Source: SAR92 clade bacterium H921 | Lineage (GTDB): Bacteria > Pseudomonadota > Gammaproteobacteria > Pseudomonadales > Porticoccaceae | Reading direction: 5' to 3' | DNA: 64,000 nucleotides | Assembly: GCA_025153755.1 (NCBI GenBank) | Contig: JAOALD010000002.1 | Coordinates: 124,001-188,000 of the forward strand | In this document: positions 52,959 through 62,094 of the stretch, piece after piece | Position numbering within the stretch: position 1 is the stretch's first letter | How the letters are laid out: each line of letters begins with the position of its first letter | Made by a program: the position numbers and the translations under genes | Notes under the pieces: model-generated | What the model was told of the DNA's origin: nothing | Seen by the model: only the letters and a program-made list of their open reading frames with translations | Databases searched by the model: none

Positions 52959-53537
52959 ATGACTACTTCTGAAAAACAGCACAATCCGTCAATGCGCGGT
53001 CGCGTTAATGTTGAGGACAAACTCCTCAAAGCCGCCTGTAAACTGCTGGCTCAAAAAGGTTCCAAAGGTGTTTCCAACAGAGATATTGCCAAACATGCAG
53101 GGGTCAATCATGGTCAAATTCATCATTATTTCGGCAGTAAGCGGGGCTTGCTTGAAGCCGCCATCTCGAAACTCGCCCACGAACACTGGGACCATACCCA
53201 ACGCGATGGTACGTCTCCCTTGGCATTGGGCAAGGATCAAACCTATATTTTGGCGGTAATTCGCTGCGCTATCGATGGTGATTTGGACTTGGCGACACTA
53301 GAATTGCGAGAAAATATATCGGTGCCTAGGCAATTATTACAAAAGTTCTGTGACAATAAAGACCCGTCTGAGACTGAGACCGACGTAAAAGGCCAATTGG
53401 CCGCGGCCATGGCAATCGAAATGGCTTGGGCCGTTTTAGAGCCATATATCAATGCTACCCTGAATGTGAAAGCCAATGAGGTCGATATCGTAAAACAGAA
53501 AATAGTCGATATTTTGGTATCGATAGCAGATTACTGA
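52959..53537 (+). CDS. TetR-family transcriptional regulator
   Basis: About 192 residues; ATG codons at 52914, 52959 and 52992 are all possible and no ribosome site decides. Seen: the DNA-binding domain KLLKAACKLLAQKGSKGVSNRDIAKHAG with VNHGQIHHYFGSKRGLLEAAI, then a helical effector domain. It closes the + strand part of the catabolic block and is convergent with the TBDR at 53735. It is the best candidate for the protein that binds TAGCC-N4-GGCTA, because TetR proteins bind such short palindromes; no copy of the dyad was found before its own gene. Confidence 0.87.
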   Translation: MTTSEKQHNPSMRGRVNVEDKLLKAACKLLAQKGSKGVSNRDIAKHAGVNHGQIHHYFGSKRGLLEAAISKLAHEHWDHTQRDGTSPLALGKDQTYILAVIRCAIDGDLDLATLELRENISVPRQLLQKFCDNKDPSETETDVKGQLAAAMAIEMAWAVLEPYINATLNVKANEVDIVKQKIVDILVSIADY

Positions 53538-53682
53538 ACCGCCGTTATAAAGCAATAGCCACGCAAGGGCTTTATGTTTTCATAAAATATTGATTTAGTT
53601 GGATATTGAAGATGTAGGAAGATTCATCAAATATTGCAAATTTCCATACCAAGGCGTAAATACTAAATCTAAATTGGTGAGC

Positions 53683-53713
53683 AAAAAAAACCGCGGCCAA
53701 GGCCGCGGTTTTT
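53683..53713. terminator. Strong bidirectional terminator
   Basis: Eight A, then CCGCGGCC-AA-GGCCGCGG, then five T. It serves the TetR gene on + and the TBDR on -. Almost the same sequence as the terminator at 37343-37376. Confidence 0.92.
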
Positions 53714-53734
53714 CATGAACTCTAATGTCGTCTC

Positions 53735-56167
53735 TTAGAAATTCATACGGGCAGTGAGCTCAACAGTGCGCGGTGGATCTATCATCTTGAAGTATGCGCC
53801 ATTGAAGCCCAGATTTCCCAGTGGCATATCATTACCCCACATGAAAGTATCTTCACTAGTAAGGTTTTTGCCAACCAATGAAAGCTGCCATTTGTCGCCG
53901 CTGGCAAATGAGATACGTGCATTGAGTTTGCCATAGCTCTCCTGAACCAAGTTTTCATCCATGTCTGCAGCTACGTTCACATCATCCGTCCAGTTATAGT
54001 CCAATCCGGCAGTAAGTGACAGACCCGAGGATAACTCAGTGGCATAGGTAATACCTACATTGGCAGTGTAGTCCGGAGCAAACTGCAATTGTTTGCCAGT
54101 CAAATCCTGTGTACATCCAGTGGGGCCACCGTTTGCTATCACTTGCGCGACGTTACAGCCGGCACCAGGATAGGATTTGTATTTGGCGTCCATGTAAGCA
54201 AATGCACCATTAATGGTAATTTCTTCAGTTGCGCGGTAGAGAACGTCTGCTTCGATACCCTGGACCTCTGATTCGGCTGCGTTGCCTACAACAAAGCCGG
54301 CAGTGCCATCAAAGGTTGACACCTGAACATCCTCATAGGTGCTGGAAAATGCAGCAACATTCAAACGTCCCCGACCATCAGCGAGATTGATCTTGGCGCC
54401 AATTTCGATGGTCTCTACGGTCTCGTCTTCAAAGTCGGCTAGGTCATCGGTAACGCCATTGACTGTTTCTAATTCGCGACCCATGCCATTGTCTTCATCA
54501 AAGCCGCCCGCTTTATATCCATTACCAACCTCAAGATAAACCATGGTTGCGTCACTCATGTCCCACTGAAAGTTAACATGACCCGTAACATGGTCTTCGC
54601 TGCGCTCACGCTCATAGGAGTGATTCTTGGCTAGCTTAAGTGCCTGACTATATATAGCGTTCAACTGAGCAGGCGCCAACGTAGCTGATGGAGCGGTTGG
54701 GTCTAAGTAGGATATAACAGCACTTTTGGACATTTCTTTGTCGTCTTCAGAATAACGTAAGCCGGCGGTAACGCGGAACGCATCGCTGATGTGGTAGGTT
54801 CCTTCGAAAAAGACTGACCAGCTATCGGCATCTTGCTCAAGGTTGTTGATACCTCTACCATCCAAAATACCATTATTGGCAATGGGCGACAGGTTGCTAC
54901 CCACAACTGCCTGAGCAAAACTAAAGCCACCTAGTAATGGATTCGGTGCATTTAAAAGCCCGAAAATGCCGTTTTGAAGGGTGGGTGCAGCCGAAGGAAC
55001 AACTAAGCTGTAGCGATCATGAGAAAGTTCTTCAGTTTGATAGTAAGCGCCAGCCAGGTATTCGAATGCATTATCGCTGGGTGAACTCAGAATGAACTCA
55101 GCGCTGATTTGCTCATGCTCTTCGTTGCGTCCGCGGTTGATTAGTCTGAGCGGACCATAGTCAGAATCCAGGCTATTAATGAATTCATACTCGGTGTAAG
55201 CGACAACTGCTTTAATACCGAATTCCCCCATGGAGCCATCGATATTCACCTGCATTATGGTGGATTCGGTGTCATCAAATAGTGGAGCATCATTAATATT
55301 TTGCTGGTAGTTGGTGTAACCAAAACCAGCTTCAAAATTAGGTGATCCGAACGGTGAGGCGTAAAGCCCGACCGCAGGCCCAATAGCGGGGTTAACTTCT
55401 GAAATTATTTCCTGGCGACCCAATACATCATGGTAACCATATTCCGCTTTAACGGTAGCAGTCCAATCCTCTGTAAGATCAATTGCGAGGGTTCCGCGAA
55501 CATAGACACTTTCGTTTTGCGGGCCATCTACTCCTGAGGCCGCCAGATTGCGAACATAGCCCTTATCTTCATAGCTACGTACGGCTAAACGCCCGCGAAC
55601 TGAATCGCTCAGTGGGCCGGAAACTACGCCAGTCACTGTCTTAGCTTCGAGTTCACTGGTGTATCCTGCACTCACATAGCCTTCGAACTCCTCGGTCGGT
55701 TGGCCTGTGGTGATGTTGATTGCACCGGCAATGGTATTTTTACCGAATAGAGTCGATTGGGGGCCCTTCAGGACCTCAACGCGCTCTAGATCAAGGAATT
55801 TGCCCCGTGCGCTGCGGCCACGACCAAAGTAAACGCCATCGACGAATGTGCCGACTGACTGTTCAAAGCCATAGTTTACCCCTGACCCAATACCCCGAAT
55901 AAAGAGGTTAGTCCCGCCGCTAGCTTCTGCAACATGCACATTGGGCATGTAGGCGGAAAGATCTTCCATTTTAGTTAGTCCTTTGGCACTTATTTCCTCC
56001 CCGCTCATCACTGAGATAGCGATGGGGACTTCTTGAAGCCCCTCTGCGCGCTTAGTTGCAGTGACGATGATTTCCTCAAGCGTTAAGTCCTGAGAAAGTG
56101 AAGAAGTGCTTGCGGCCAAAGCCATCGTGGCGGCTGCAGTGTACGAACTGAGAGTGAGTTTTTGCAT
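53735..56167 (-). CDS. TonB-dependent outer-membrane receptor (paralogue of 37392-39854)
   Basis: An 810-residue TBDR. Long stretches match the TBDR at 37392: LTLEEIIVTATKRAEGLQEV, LFIRGIGSGVNYGFEQSVG, VLKGPQSTLFGKNTIAGAINI and the ending PPRTVELTARMNF. They differ mostly in surface-loop regions such as residues 385-490. Signal peptide present; AGGGGA precedes the ATG. The matching terminator shows that the duplicated segment reached past the stop. A different dyad (56224-56238) stands upstream, so the two copies are probably regulated differently and may import related compounds. Confidence 0.94.
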   Translation of the reverse strand: MQKLTLSSYTAAATMALAASTSSLSQDLTLEEIIVTATKRAEGLQEVPIAISVMSGEEISAKGLTKMEDLSAYMPNVHVAEASGGTNLFIRGIGSGVNYGFEQSVGTFVDGVYFGRGRSARGKFLDLERVEVLKGPQSTLFGKNTIAGAINITTGQPTEEFEGYVSAGYTSELEAKTVTGVVSGPLSDSVRGRLAVRSYEDKGYVRNLAASGVDGPQNESVYVRGTLAIDLTEDWTATVKAEYGYHDVLGRQEIISEVNPAIGPAVGLYASPFGSPNFEAGFGYTNYQQNINDAPLFDDTESTIMQVNIDGSMGEFGIKAVVAYTEYEFINSLDSDYGPLRLINRGRNEEHEQISAEFILSSPSDNAFEYLAGAYYQTEELSHDRYSLVVPSAAPTLQNGIFGLLNAPNPLLGGFSFAQAVVGSNLSPIANNGILDGRGINNLEQDADSWSVFFEGTYHISDAFRVTAGLRYSEDDKEMSKSAVISYLDPTAPSATLAPAQLNAIYSQALKLAKNHSYERERSEDHVTGHVNFQWDMSDATMVYLEVGNGYKAGGFDEDNGMGRELETVNGVTDDLADFEDETVETIEIGAKINLADGRGRLNVAAFSSTYEDVQVSTFDGTAGFVVGNAAESEVQGIEADVLYRATEEITINGAFAYMDAKYKSYPGAGCNVAQVIANGGPTGCTQDLTGKQLQFAPDYTANVGITYATELSSGLSLTAGLDYNWTDDVNVAADMDENLVQESYGKLNARISFASGDKWQLSLVGKNLTSEDTFMWGNDMPLGNLGFNGAYFKMIDPPRTVELTARMNF

Positions 56168-56488
56168 GATTATTCCCCTATAATTTTATATGCGTTGACA
56201 CACTTTTAACTCTATTTTGTTTTGGCATAATGTATGCCGAATCAACTATACATTCGAATCTGGTGGTTCGCTACCTAATTTTGATTACGAAAATTGAATA
56301 ATTTTGGTGTTAAGCATTTTATTTGGAGGTCACAGAGACTTTTTGAGTGCCTTATAGCGTGCGGGAAAAGACTCCTAGCAAGGACTGAGTACCCATAAAT
56401 ACGCCTATAACTTTCATTGCCAGAGACTAAAATGATATTTGTCGGATATGATATGCTCAAATATAAGTACCAATAACTAAAGGCCTCG
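56168..56488. other. Divergent region between TBDR and FAD-oxidase genes
   Basis: 321 bases with no coding character except a minus-strand frame that I regard as chance. Contains the GGCATA dyad listed separately. No strong promoter could be fixed. Confidence 0.55.
56224..56238. promoter_or_regulatory. GGCATA-N3-TATGCC dyad upstream of TBDR
   Basis: A perfect six-plus-six inverted repeat with three-base spacer; arms extend to eight of nine positions (TTTGGCATA against TATGCCGAA). It lies about 57 bases before the TBDR start. Candidate operator of an unknown regulator. Confidence 0.5.
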
Positions 56489-57865
56489 ATGCAAACTTTA
56501 ACCGAAAGACTGAATGAGCTCCTAGACCCCTCGGCCATGTTTCTGGGGGACGATATAAGCCAGAGATACCATGCTGATTGGAGTGGTGCCTATCCCTGTG
56601 CTCCTGAGATGCTACTGAAGCCTAAAACTACCGAACAACTGTCCGCAATAATGGCCCTGTGCCATGAATATAATCAGCCTGTTGTTGTGCAGGGTGGCTT
56701 GACGGGTCTAGCTGGCGGGGCTACACCTCAAAATGGTGAATATGCTATTTCCCTTGAGCGTATGAATGGCATAGAGGATATCGATGCAATGGCAATGACT
56801 GCTACTGTTCTTGCGGGAACGCCATTGCAGGTTTTGCAAGAGGCGGCGGATGAGCATGATTTGTTTATGCCATTAGATCTCGGTGCTCGCGGTAGTTGCA
56901 ATATTGGCGGCAATGTCGCTACCAATGCCGGCGGCACCGAAGTTATTCGTTATGGTATGACTCGTGCATTAGTACTTGGGCTGGAAGTGGTTTTGGCCGA
57001 TGGTACAGTGATAAATGCTCTGAATAAAATGGTCAAAAATAATTCTGGCTACGACTTAAAACACCTATTTATTGGCTCTGAGGGCACCCTAGGTATTGTT
57101 ACCAGAGTGGTGGTTCAGTTGCAGCCAAAAATCATGGCTTCCCATACAGCCCTCTGTGCTATTGACGACTACGAATCTGTCACTAAATTGTTAGTAGAGC
57201 TCAAGCGCAGTTTAGGCTCTGGCCTAACCGGTTTTGAACTGATGTGGGCCAACTATTTCAACAAGGTGCTAGAGGTTGAGGCGGATTTGCAGAGCCCCTT
57301 TGCTGAAGACCATCACTTTTATCTGCTAGTTGAGTATAAGAACAATGCAACTACTGAGGGTGCAGAGCGATTTGAAACCGAACTTTTTGGCCACCTAGAG
57401 GCCGGGCTTTTGGCTGATGCGGTAGTGGCTCAGTCCCATCAGGATGCAGAAGAATTCTGGCGTATAAGAGATGGTATCGGGGAGCTATTTAAAGTATTGG
57501 GGCCAGTATCTAATCAGGATGTGAGCCTGCCAATTAATGAAATTGGTATTTTTGCTAAAGACCTGGAGGCACGTCTGAAAACCAAATACCCAGATATTGG
57601 GGTGCTACTGTTTGGTCATATTGGTGACAACAATCTACATGTTTGCGCCTATACTGGTCTTGAAGAAGACAAGTCGCGCATCAATGAAGATATTATGTTG
57701 ATGATTGGAGAGTATTCTGGCGCGATTACCGCAGAACACGGTGTCGGTGTGCTAAAACGAGATTTTCTTGAGCAATCGCGGAGTCCCGAGGAAATTGCTC
57801 TGATGCAAACCATTAAGTTGGCCATGGATCCCAGAGGGATTCTTAACCCGGGCCGAGTTATTTAG
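56489..57865 (+). CDS. FAD-linked oxidase, GlcD / D-2-hydroxyacid dehydrogenase type
   Basis: A 458-residue flavoenzyme of the VAO/PCMH family. Seen: an FAD domain with VVVQGGLTGLAGGATP and LGARGSCNIGGNVATNAGGTEVIRYG, NNSGYDLKHLFIGSEGTLGIVTRV, and a C-terminal cap with LLFGHIGDNNLHV and ITAEHGVGVLKRDFL (metal/substrate His). Family members oxidise D-lactate, glycolate or D-2-hydroxyglutarate. No obvious ribosome site. It stands alone between the TBDR and a 348-base gap. Exact substrate unknown. Confidence 0.9.
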   Translation: MQTLTERLNELLDPSAMFLGDDISQRYHADWSGAYPCAPEMLLKPKTTEQLSAIMALCHEYNQPVVVQGGLTGLAGGATPQNGEYAISLERMNGIEDIDAMAMTATVLAGTPLQVLQEAADEHDLFMPLDLGARGSCNIGGNVATNAGGTEVIRYGMTRALVLGLEVVLADGTVINALNKMVKNNSGYDLKHLFIGSEGTLGIVTRVVVQLQPKIMASHTALCAIDDYESVTKLLVELKRSLGSGLTGFELMWANYFNKVLEVEADLQSPFAEDHHFYLLVEYKNNATTEGAERFETELFGHLEAGLLADAVVAQSHQDAEEFWRIRDGIGELFKVLGPVSNQDVSLPINEIGIFAKDLEARLKTKYPDIGVLLFGHIGDNNLHVCAYTGLEEDKSRINEDIMLMIGEYSGAITAEHGVGVLKRDFLEQSRSPEEIALMQTIKLAMDPRGILNPGRVI

Positions 57866-58213
57866 GTTAATCGATTACTGGCTTTACAAGGATGGTTTTA
57901 CCTATGATTAATACGTTGGGGTTGTGAATGCATATGCAAATAAGTTCACCCCAGACTTATCTATACAACTATTTGTACCTTAGCTAGCGGAGGGTATGTA
58001 TGCCCGCACTTTTGATTGTTGTTACGAGACCTAAAAGATAGAGAGTAAAAAGTATCGGCTATTTAAGGCAATATACCTGTGTTCGGTTTGGCGGCGGCCA
58101 CAAATTACAAAGTATTAAAAGTAAAACAAGATACTGCCGTAGGCCGTTTAAAATAATAATTTATCTAGCCTTTAAGTAAAAATTCGTCAGTATAAGAATA
58201 TTACACCGGCTTA
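57866..58213. other. Gene-free region
   Basis: 348 bases. A GGAGGGT followed by ATG near 57989-58000 opens a frame of only about a dozen codons, which I do not accept as a gene. No hairpin, repeat or known operator was seen. Confidence 0.5.
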
Positions 58214-59161
58214 GTGACTGACACCAAGAGATCCTCTATGCACTACTTTCGTCCTCTTTATCCCTTCCTGTTAGGGTTGGTTTTAATCTTATCTACCTCA
58301 ACATTTGATCATCTAGCCCTACTAAATACTTTCGGTCAGACCATTTTGTTCGCTCTAGTAGTATGCATTCCTATTTGGCGCACCGGGCGTATGAGCTATG
58401 TAGATATCGGCTGGCCCTGGGGTCTGGTTTTACTTGGCATTATCAGCCTGGTATATAGCGAAGGTTATTGGTTGCGCTCTGTTATTGTGAGTTCGGTGAT
58501 TATCCTTGTTGGGTTGCGTATGGGTTTGGGCGCACTAAAGATGTGGCGGTTAGGTCTGCTGAACAAGGAATTTCCACGCTATCAATACCAGCGTATTGTT
58601 TGGGCCAAACAGGGCAAAGACAATACAGCTTTAGCTTTACAGGTGGATGCTATCTCTCAAGGGCTGGCAAATGCATCCTTTCTTGCATTCCCGGTACTTA
58701 TTATTGCCTCCAATAAAAGCGAACAGTTTGTGCTACTGGAAATAGTAGGGCTGGTAATTTGGGTTTTGGCTTTTGCTATGGAGTCTATTGCTGACTTGCA
58801 AAAAGTAGGTTTCCTCAAAGCTATGAAGAGGGCCGGTAAGGAACGCCAGGTGTGTAATGTTGGTTTATGGAAATACTGCCGGCACCCCAATTACTTTGCG
58901 GAATGGATGGTTTGGAACGGTCTGATAATCGCTGCAATTCCATCCTGGTTGGCGCTCACAGGGGCTGAAACCGAACCAGTGTGGTATCTGCTTGGGTTGG
59001 GTCTGCTGCTGGCCTCGAGATTTATGTACGCCACATTAGTCTACATAACGGGTGCTATTCCCTCTGAACATTTTTCAGTGGACAAGCGCCCAGGGTATGC
59101 CGACTATCAACGGCAGACCAATCGCTTCTTTCCCGGGCCGCGAAAAACGATCCGTGAGTGA
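58214..59161 (+). CDS. DUF1295 / steroid 5-alpha-reductase-like membrane protein
   Basis: A 315-residue polytopic membrane protein with six to eight hydrophobic segments. Seen: YVDIGWPWG in an early loop and the C-terminal signature GLWKYCRHPNYFAEWMVWNGL, shared with the DUF1295 and isoprenylcysteine methyltransferase/5-alpha-reductase-like families. The start is GTG at 58214, or ATG 58238, which would shorten it by eight residues; no ribosome site decides. The next gene begins 12 bases after, suggesting an operon. Its reaction is not known; a lipid reductase or methyltransferase role is speculative. Confidence 0.85.
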   Translation: MTDTKRSSMHYFRPLYPFLLGLVLILSTSTFDHLALLNTFGQTILFALVVCIPIWRTGRMSYVDIGWPWGLVLLGIISLVYSEGYWLRSVIVSSVIILVGLRMGLGALKMWRLGLLNKEFPRYQYQRIVWAKQGKDNTALALQVDAISQGLANASFLAFPVLIIASNKSEQFVLLEIVGLVIWVLAFAMESIADLQKVGFLKAMKRAGKERQVCNVGLWKYCRHPNYFAEWMVWNGLIIAAIPSWLALTGAETEPVWYLLGLGLLLASRFMYATLVYITGAIPSEHFSVDKRPGYADYQRQTNRFFPGPRKTIRE

Positions 59162-59173
59162 TTTAAACTATAT

Positions 59174-59605
59174 ATGGTGCAATTTATGAGAATTCTATTT
59201 GTCTTGATCACATCTTTATGGGGCACAACTATCTGGGCTGAGCCGGTCGCCGAGATCTCTGGGTTGTGGAATACATTCGATAAAACTGGCACGCTTCGAT
59301 CTACTGTGGAGATTAGAATAGAAGATGAGAAGTTATATGCCACCGTGGTCAGCATACATAATCAGGCCGAGAAGAACCCAATCTGCGAGAAGTGTGAGGG
59401 TGACCTATATGGCCTGCCTGTGATTGGTATGGAAGTGATTAATGGGCTTACTTTAAAGAATGATATCTGGCAGCAAGGCACTGTGTTTGATCCAGAAACG
59501 GGCAATAGCTATAAGGGTAAGGTCTGGTTGGACAATGATGTACTGTCTGTCCGCGGCTATCTAGGCTTTGTCTACCAAACAAAATTTTGGCAAAGGGCCT
59601 TATAA
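59174..59605 (+). CDS. DUF2147 family periplasmic protein
   Basis: A 143-residue secreted protein. Seen: a signal peptide ending at IWAEPVAE, and the family core SGLWNTFDKTG, GTVFDPETGNSYKGKVWLDND and LSVRGYLGFVYQTKFWQR, which form a small beta-sandwich. ATG 59174 or 59186. Two Cys in CEKCEG are notable. Family function is unknown. Close behind the DUF1295 gene. Confidence 0.87.
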   Translation: MVQFMRILFVLITSLWGTTIWAEPVAEISGLWNTFDKTGTLRSTVEIRIEDEKLYATVVSIHNQAEKNPICEKCEGDLYGLPVIGMEVINGLTLKNDIWQQGTVFDPETGNSYKGKVWLDNDVLSVRGYLGFVYQTKFWQRAL

Positions 59606-59693
59606 ACTAAGACTGCCCAGTGGTAGCCCATTAACAGATACAGAGTACAGAAATGATTGTTTCGACTAACAAAGAATACTAGCAGGGGCGAGC

Positions 59694-60437
59694 ATGATGA
59701 GAGGGTTAATTAATCGTAAAGCTATTGTAACTGGCGCGGCATCGGGAATCGGAGCTGCAATTGCCAAGCGATTTTGCGATGAAGGTGTCAACGTACTAGC
59801 TGTTGACCTCAATGAGATTTCCTGGGCCGAACAATACGAGACTGTGACACCAGTGCAATTGGATGTCACCAGCGAATCCTTGGGCGAGGTCATCATTAAA
59901 AACATCAATCACCATTTTGGCGGAGGCTGCGATATTTTGGTCAACGCCGCTGGTATAAGTGTGGTGTCGCCCTTTGATGATCCTGACAGTGGAGTATGGG
60001 ACAAAACTATGGCGATCAATTTGGATGCGGTAACCCTATTAACCCGAGCAGTACTGCCGTTTCTTAAAGATTCTGGGCAAGGGCGAATTATTATGATTGG
60101 TTCAATATGTTCACAGTTCGCACCAGCGGGAATGTCGGCGTACACCGTATCCAAGCATGCGATACTTGGCCTTACACGAGCTCTTGCCTCTGAGTTTGGT
60201 GGCCATGGTATTACCGTAAACTGTATCCAACCGGGAGCGATAGTGACTGGCATTACTGCGGAACAGTTTGAGGGAAATACAGCTTTTAGGGAACATTGGG
60301 AAAACAAAGCGGCGCTGGGAAGGCTCGGTCAACCAGACGATATTGCACCCTTGGCTGCATTTTTGGCCAGTGAGGAAGGCAGCTTTATTTCAGGCCACGG
60401 AATCTATGTCGATGGCGCGGCCATGCAGGCGGGCTAA
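59694..60437 (+). CDS. Short-chain dehydrogenase/reductase (FabG-like)
   Basis: A 247-residue classical SDR. Seen: VTGAASGIGAAIAKRF, acidic end of strand 2 (AVDLN, suggesting NAD), NAAG in place of NNAG, catalytic Ser in MIGSICSQFAP, YTVSKHA, and the C-terminal ISGHGIYVDGAA. ATG 59694 and 59697 are both possible behind GGGGCGAG. Convergent with the HxlR gene. Substrate unknown. Confidence 0.88.
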   Translation: MMRGLINRKAIVTGAASGIGAAIAKRFCDEGVNVLAVDLNEISWAEQYETVTPVQLDVTSESLGEVIIKNINHHFGGGCDILVNAAGISVVSPFDDPDSGVWDKTMAINLDAVTLLTRAVLPFLKDSGQGRIIMIGSICSQFAPAGMSAYTVSKHAILGLTRALASEFGGHGITVNCIQPGAIVTGITAEQFEGNTAFREHWENKAALGRLGQPDDIAPLAAFLASEEGSFISGHGIYVDGAAMQAG

Positions 60438-60461
60438 AGTAGTTTGAGGGGCTAACACGGA

Positions 60462-60803
60462 TTATCGAGCTAGGTTATCTCTGGCGATAGATTCCATCAG
60501 GTCTTTGTATTCCGTGCTCCATCGACACAGAGAAACCATCACTGGCATAAAAGATTGGCCAAATTCCGTCAGGGAGTACTCTACCTTCGGCGGTATCACC
60601 TCGAACACCCTACGGTCGATCAATCGGTCTCTTTCCAGTTCTCGTAGCTGCTTGGTTAGCATTTGCTGAGTGATAGGGGCGAGGATTCGTTTTAGCTCGC
60701 CAAATCTCACTGGCTTGTCGCGCAGATTATAGATAATAGCGATCTTCCATTTTCCGCCTATCAGACTTAGGGCTGTGGTCACTGGGCTTTTGCATTGCGT
60801 CAT
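60462..60803 (-). CDS. HxlR-family winged-helix regulator
   Basis: 113 residues. Seen: the early conserved Cys4 and the family pattern ALSLIGGKWKIAIIYNL, RFGELKRILAPITQQMLTKQLRELERDRLIDR, and VEYSLTEFGQS. HxlR proteins often sense reactive electrophiles or aldehydes through that Cys. Divergent from the MDR oxidoreductase gene at 60929, its probable target. A dyad and direct repeats lie directly upstream of its start. Confidence 0.92.
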   Translation of the reverse strand: MTQCKSPVTTALSLIGGKWKIAIIYNLRDKPVRFGELKRILAPITQQMLTKQLRELERDRLIDRRVFEVIPPKVEYSLTEFGQSFMPVMVSLCRWSTEYKDLMESIARDNLAR

Positions 60804-60827
60804 AGTATGTATTTATATACCAGTATG
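60804..60827. promoter_or_regulatory. Repeat/dyad at the HxlR start (probable autoregulatory site)
   Basis: AGTATG occurs at 60804-60809 and again at 60822-60827, 18 bases apart. GTAT-N8-ATAC (60805-60820) forms an interrupted dyad. The element touches the HxlR start codon and lies between the two divergent genes. HxlR proteins bind such A/T-rich interrupted dyads. Confidence 0.45.
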
Positions 60828-60928
60828 ATTATTATGTCTACTTGTGTAAACCATCCCTTTAGACCTATTATAAAACCTCACAAATAGTGATCGAATATAA
60901 ACATCAAATTGAGAGGGGTTGAGCCACA

Positions 60929-62065
60929 ATGTCAGAGCAAAAGTCAAAAGAAATACGGTCAAAGATAACCAGTGAGGGTGTATTAGAGTTATCTATCTTT
61001 ACCGGGGATATGCCTACACCTGGCGAAAATGATGTGGTGATCAAAGTAGAGGGCTCGCCCATTAATCCTTCGGACCTAGGTCTTTTGATCAGTTTTGCCG
61101 CTGACTTAGATACCTTGGCGACATCCGGCGAGGGTCACGAGGCCGTCACTACCATGAGAATACATCCGGGGCTGATGGGCGCAATGAAACCAAGACTAGA
61201 TGACTCTATGCAGGTAGGTAATGAGGGTGGTGGTAAGGTTGTGGATGCCGGCGCCAATGCCAAGCATCTGATTGGTAAAACTGTTGGTGTTGCTGGCGGT
61301 GCTATGTACAGCCAGTATCGCTGTGTGCCTGCACAGAGCTGTCTGGTAATGGATGACGGCACTACGGCTGCAGAAGCGGCATCTTCATTTGTCAATCCAC
61401 TCACGGCGCTGGCGTTCGTTGAAACCATGAAAATGGAAAATCACAGTGCCTTACTCAATACCGCTGCGGCCTCAAATCTGGGACAGATGCTAGTTAAGAT
61501 TTGCCAAGACGATGGAGTTCCACTGATTAATGTAGTCAGGAAACCGGAACAGGTAGAAACTCTTAAAAAGCTTGGTGCTGAGTATATTTGCGACACTAGT
61601 GATCCCGACTTTATGACCAGTTTAGTTGACGCGCTGGTAGCAACTGGCTGCACGCTGGGCTTTGACGCCACGGGCGGCGGCAATGAAGGCAAGCTTCCCG
61701 GACAGATACTAGCCGCAATGGAAATTGCCGCCAACAAAACTGCCAAGGAATACAGTCGCTATGGTTCAGATACCTACAAGCAGGTCTATATCTATGGTGG
61801 TTTAGATATGCAGCCCACGGTATTAAACAGAACATTTGGTATGCAATGGGGACTTGGCGGCTGGCTGTTAACGCCAATGATCGGACGCATCGGTATGGAA
61901 CGGTTTGGTGCCATGCGTCAGCGTGTTGCAAAAGAGATTAAAACCACCTTTGCCAGTCATTACACCCGGGAAATATCGCTGGCAGAAATGCTCCAACCAG
62001 AGATCATTAGAGGCTATGCAAAGCAGGCTACTGGTGAAAAATACCTGATTAATCCTCACAAATAA
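60929..62065 (+). CDS. MDR-family oxidoreductase (quinone-reductase/alcohol-dehydrogenase-like)
   Basis: A 378-residue medium-chain dehydrogenase/reductase. Seen: GroES-like N-terminal domain with GSPINPSDLG, VGNEGGGKVVDAG, a Rossmann domain around residues 180-260 (NTAAASNLGQMLVKICQ, VRKPEQVETLKKLGAEYI) and DATGGGNEG. The zinc-binding Cys cluster of alcohol dehydrogenases is not seen, which fits a quinone oxidoreductase or enoyl-reductase type. GAGAGGGG precedes the ATG. Divergent from hxlR-type gene, so probably induced by an electrophile. Confidence 0.88.
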   Translation: MSEQKSKEIRSKITSEGVLELSIFTGDMPTPGENDVVIKVEGSPINPSDLGLLISFAADLDTLATSGEGHEAVTTMRIHPGLMGAMKPRLDDSMQVGNEGGGKVVDAGANAKHLIGKTVGVAGGAMYSQYRCVPAQSCLVMDDGTTAAEAASSFVNPLTALAFVETMKMENHSALLNTAAASNLGQMLVKICQDDGVPLINVVRKPEQVETLKKLGAEYICDTSDPDFMTSLVDALVATGCTLGFDATGGGNEGKLPGQILAAMEIAANKTAKEYSRYGSDTYKQVYIYGGLDMQPTVLNRTFGMQWGLGGWLLTPMIGRIGMERFGAMRQRVAKEIKTTFASHYTREISLAEMLQPEIIRGYAKQATGEKYLINPHK

Positions 62066-62094
62066 TCAATAACAATTAAAAAGAGAAAATTATT

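Noticed and set aside
56275-56538. Minus-strand 87-codon frame upstream of the FAD oxidase
   Set aside because: It overlaps the start of the oxidase, lacks a ribosome site and shows no family features.
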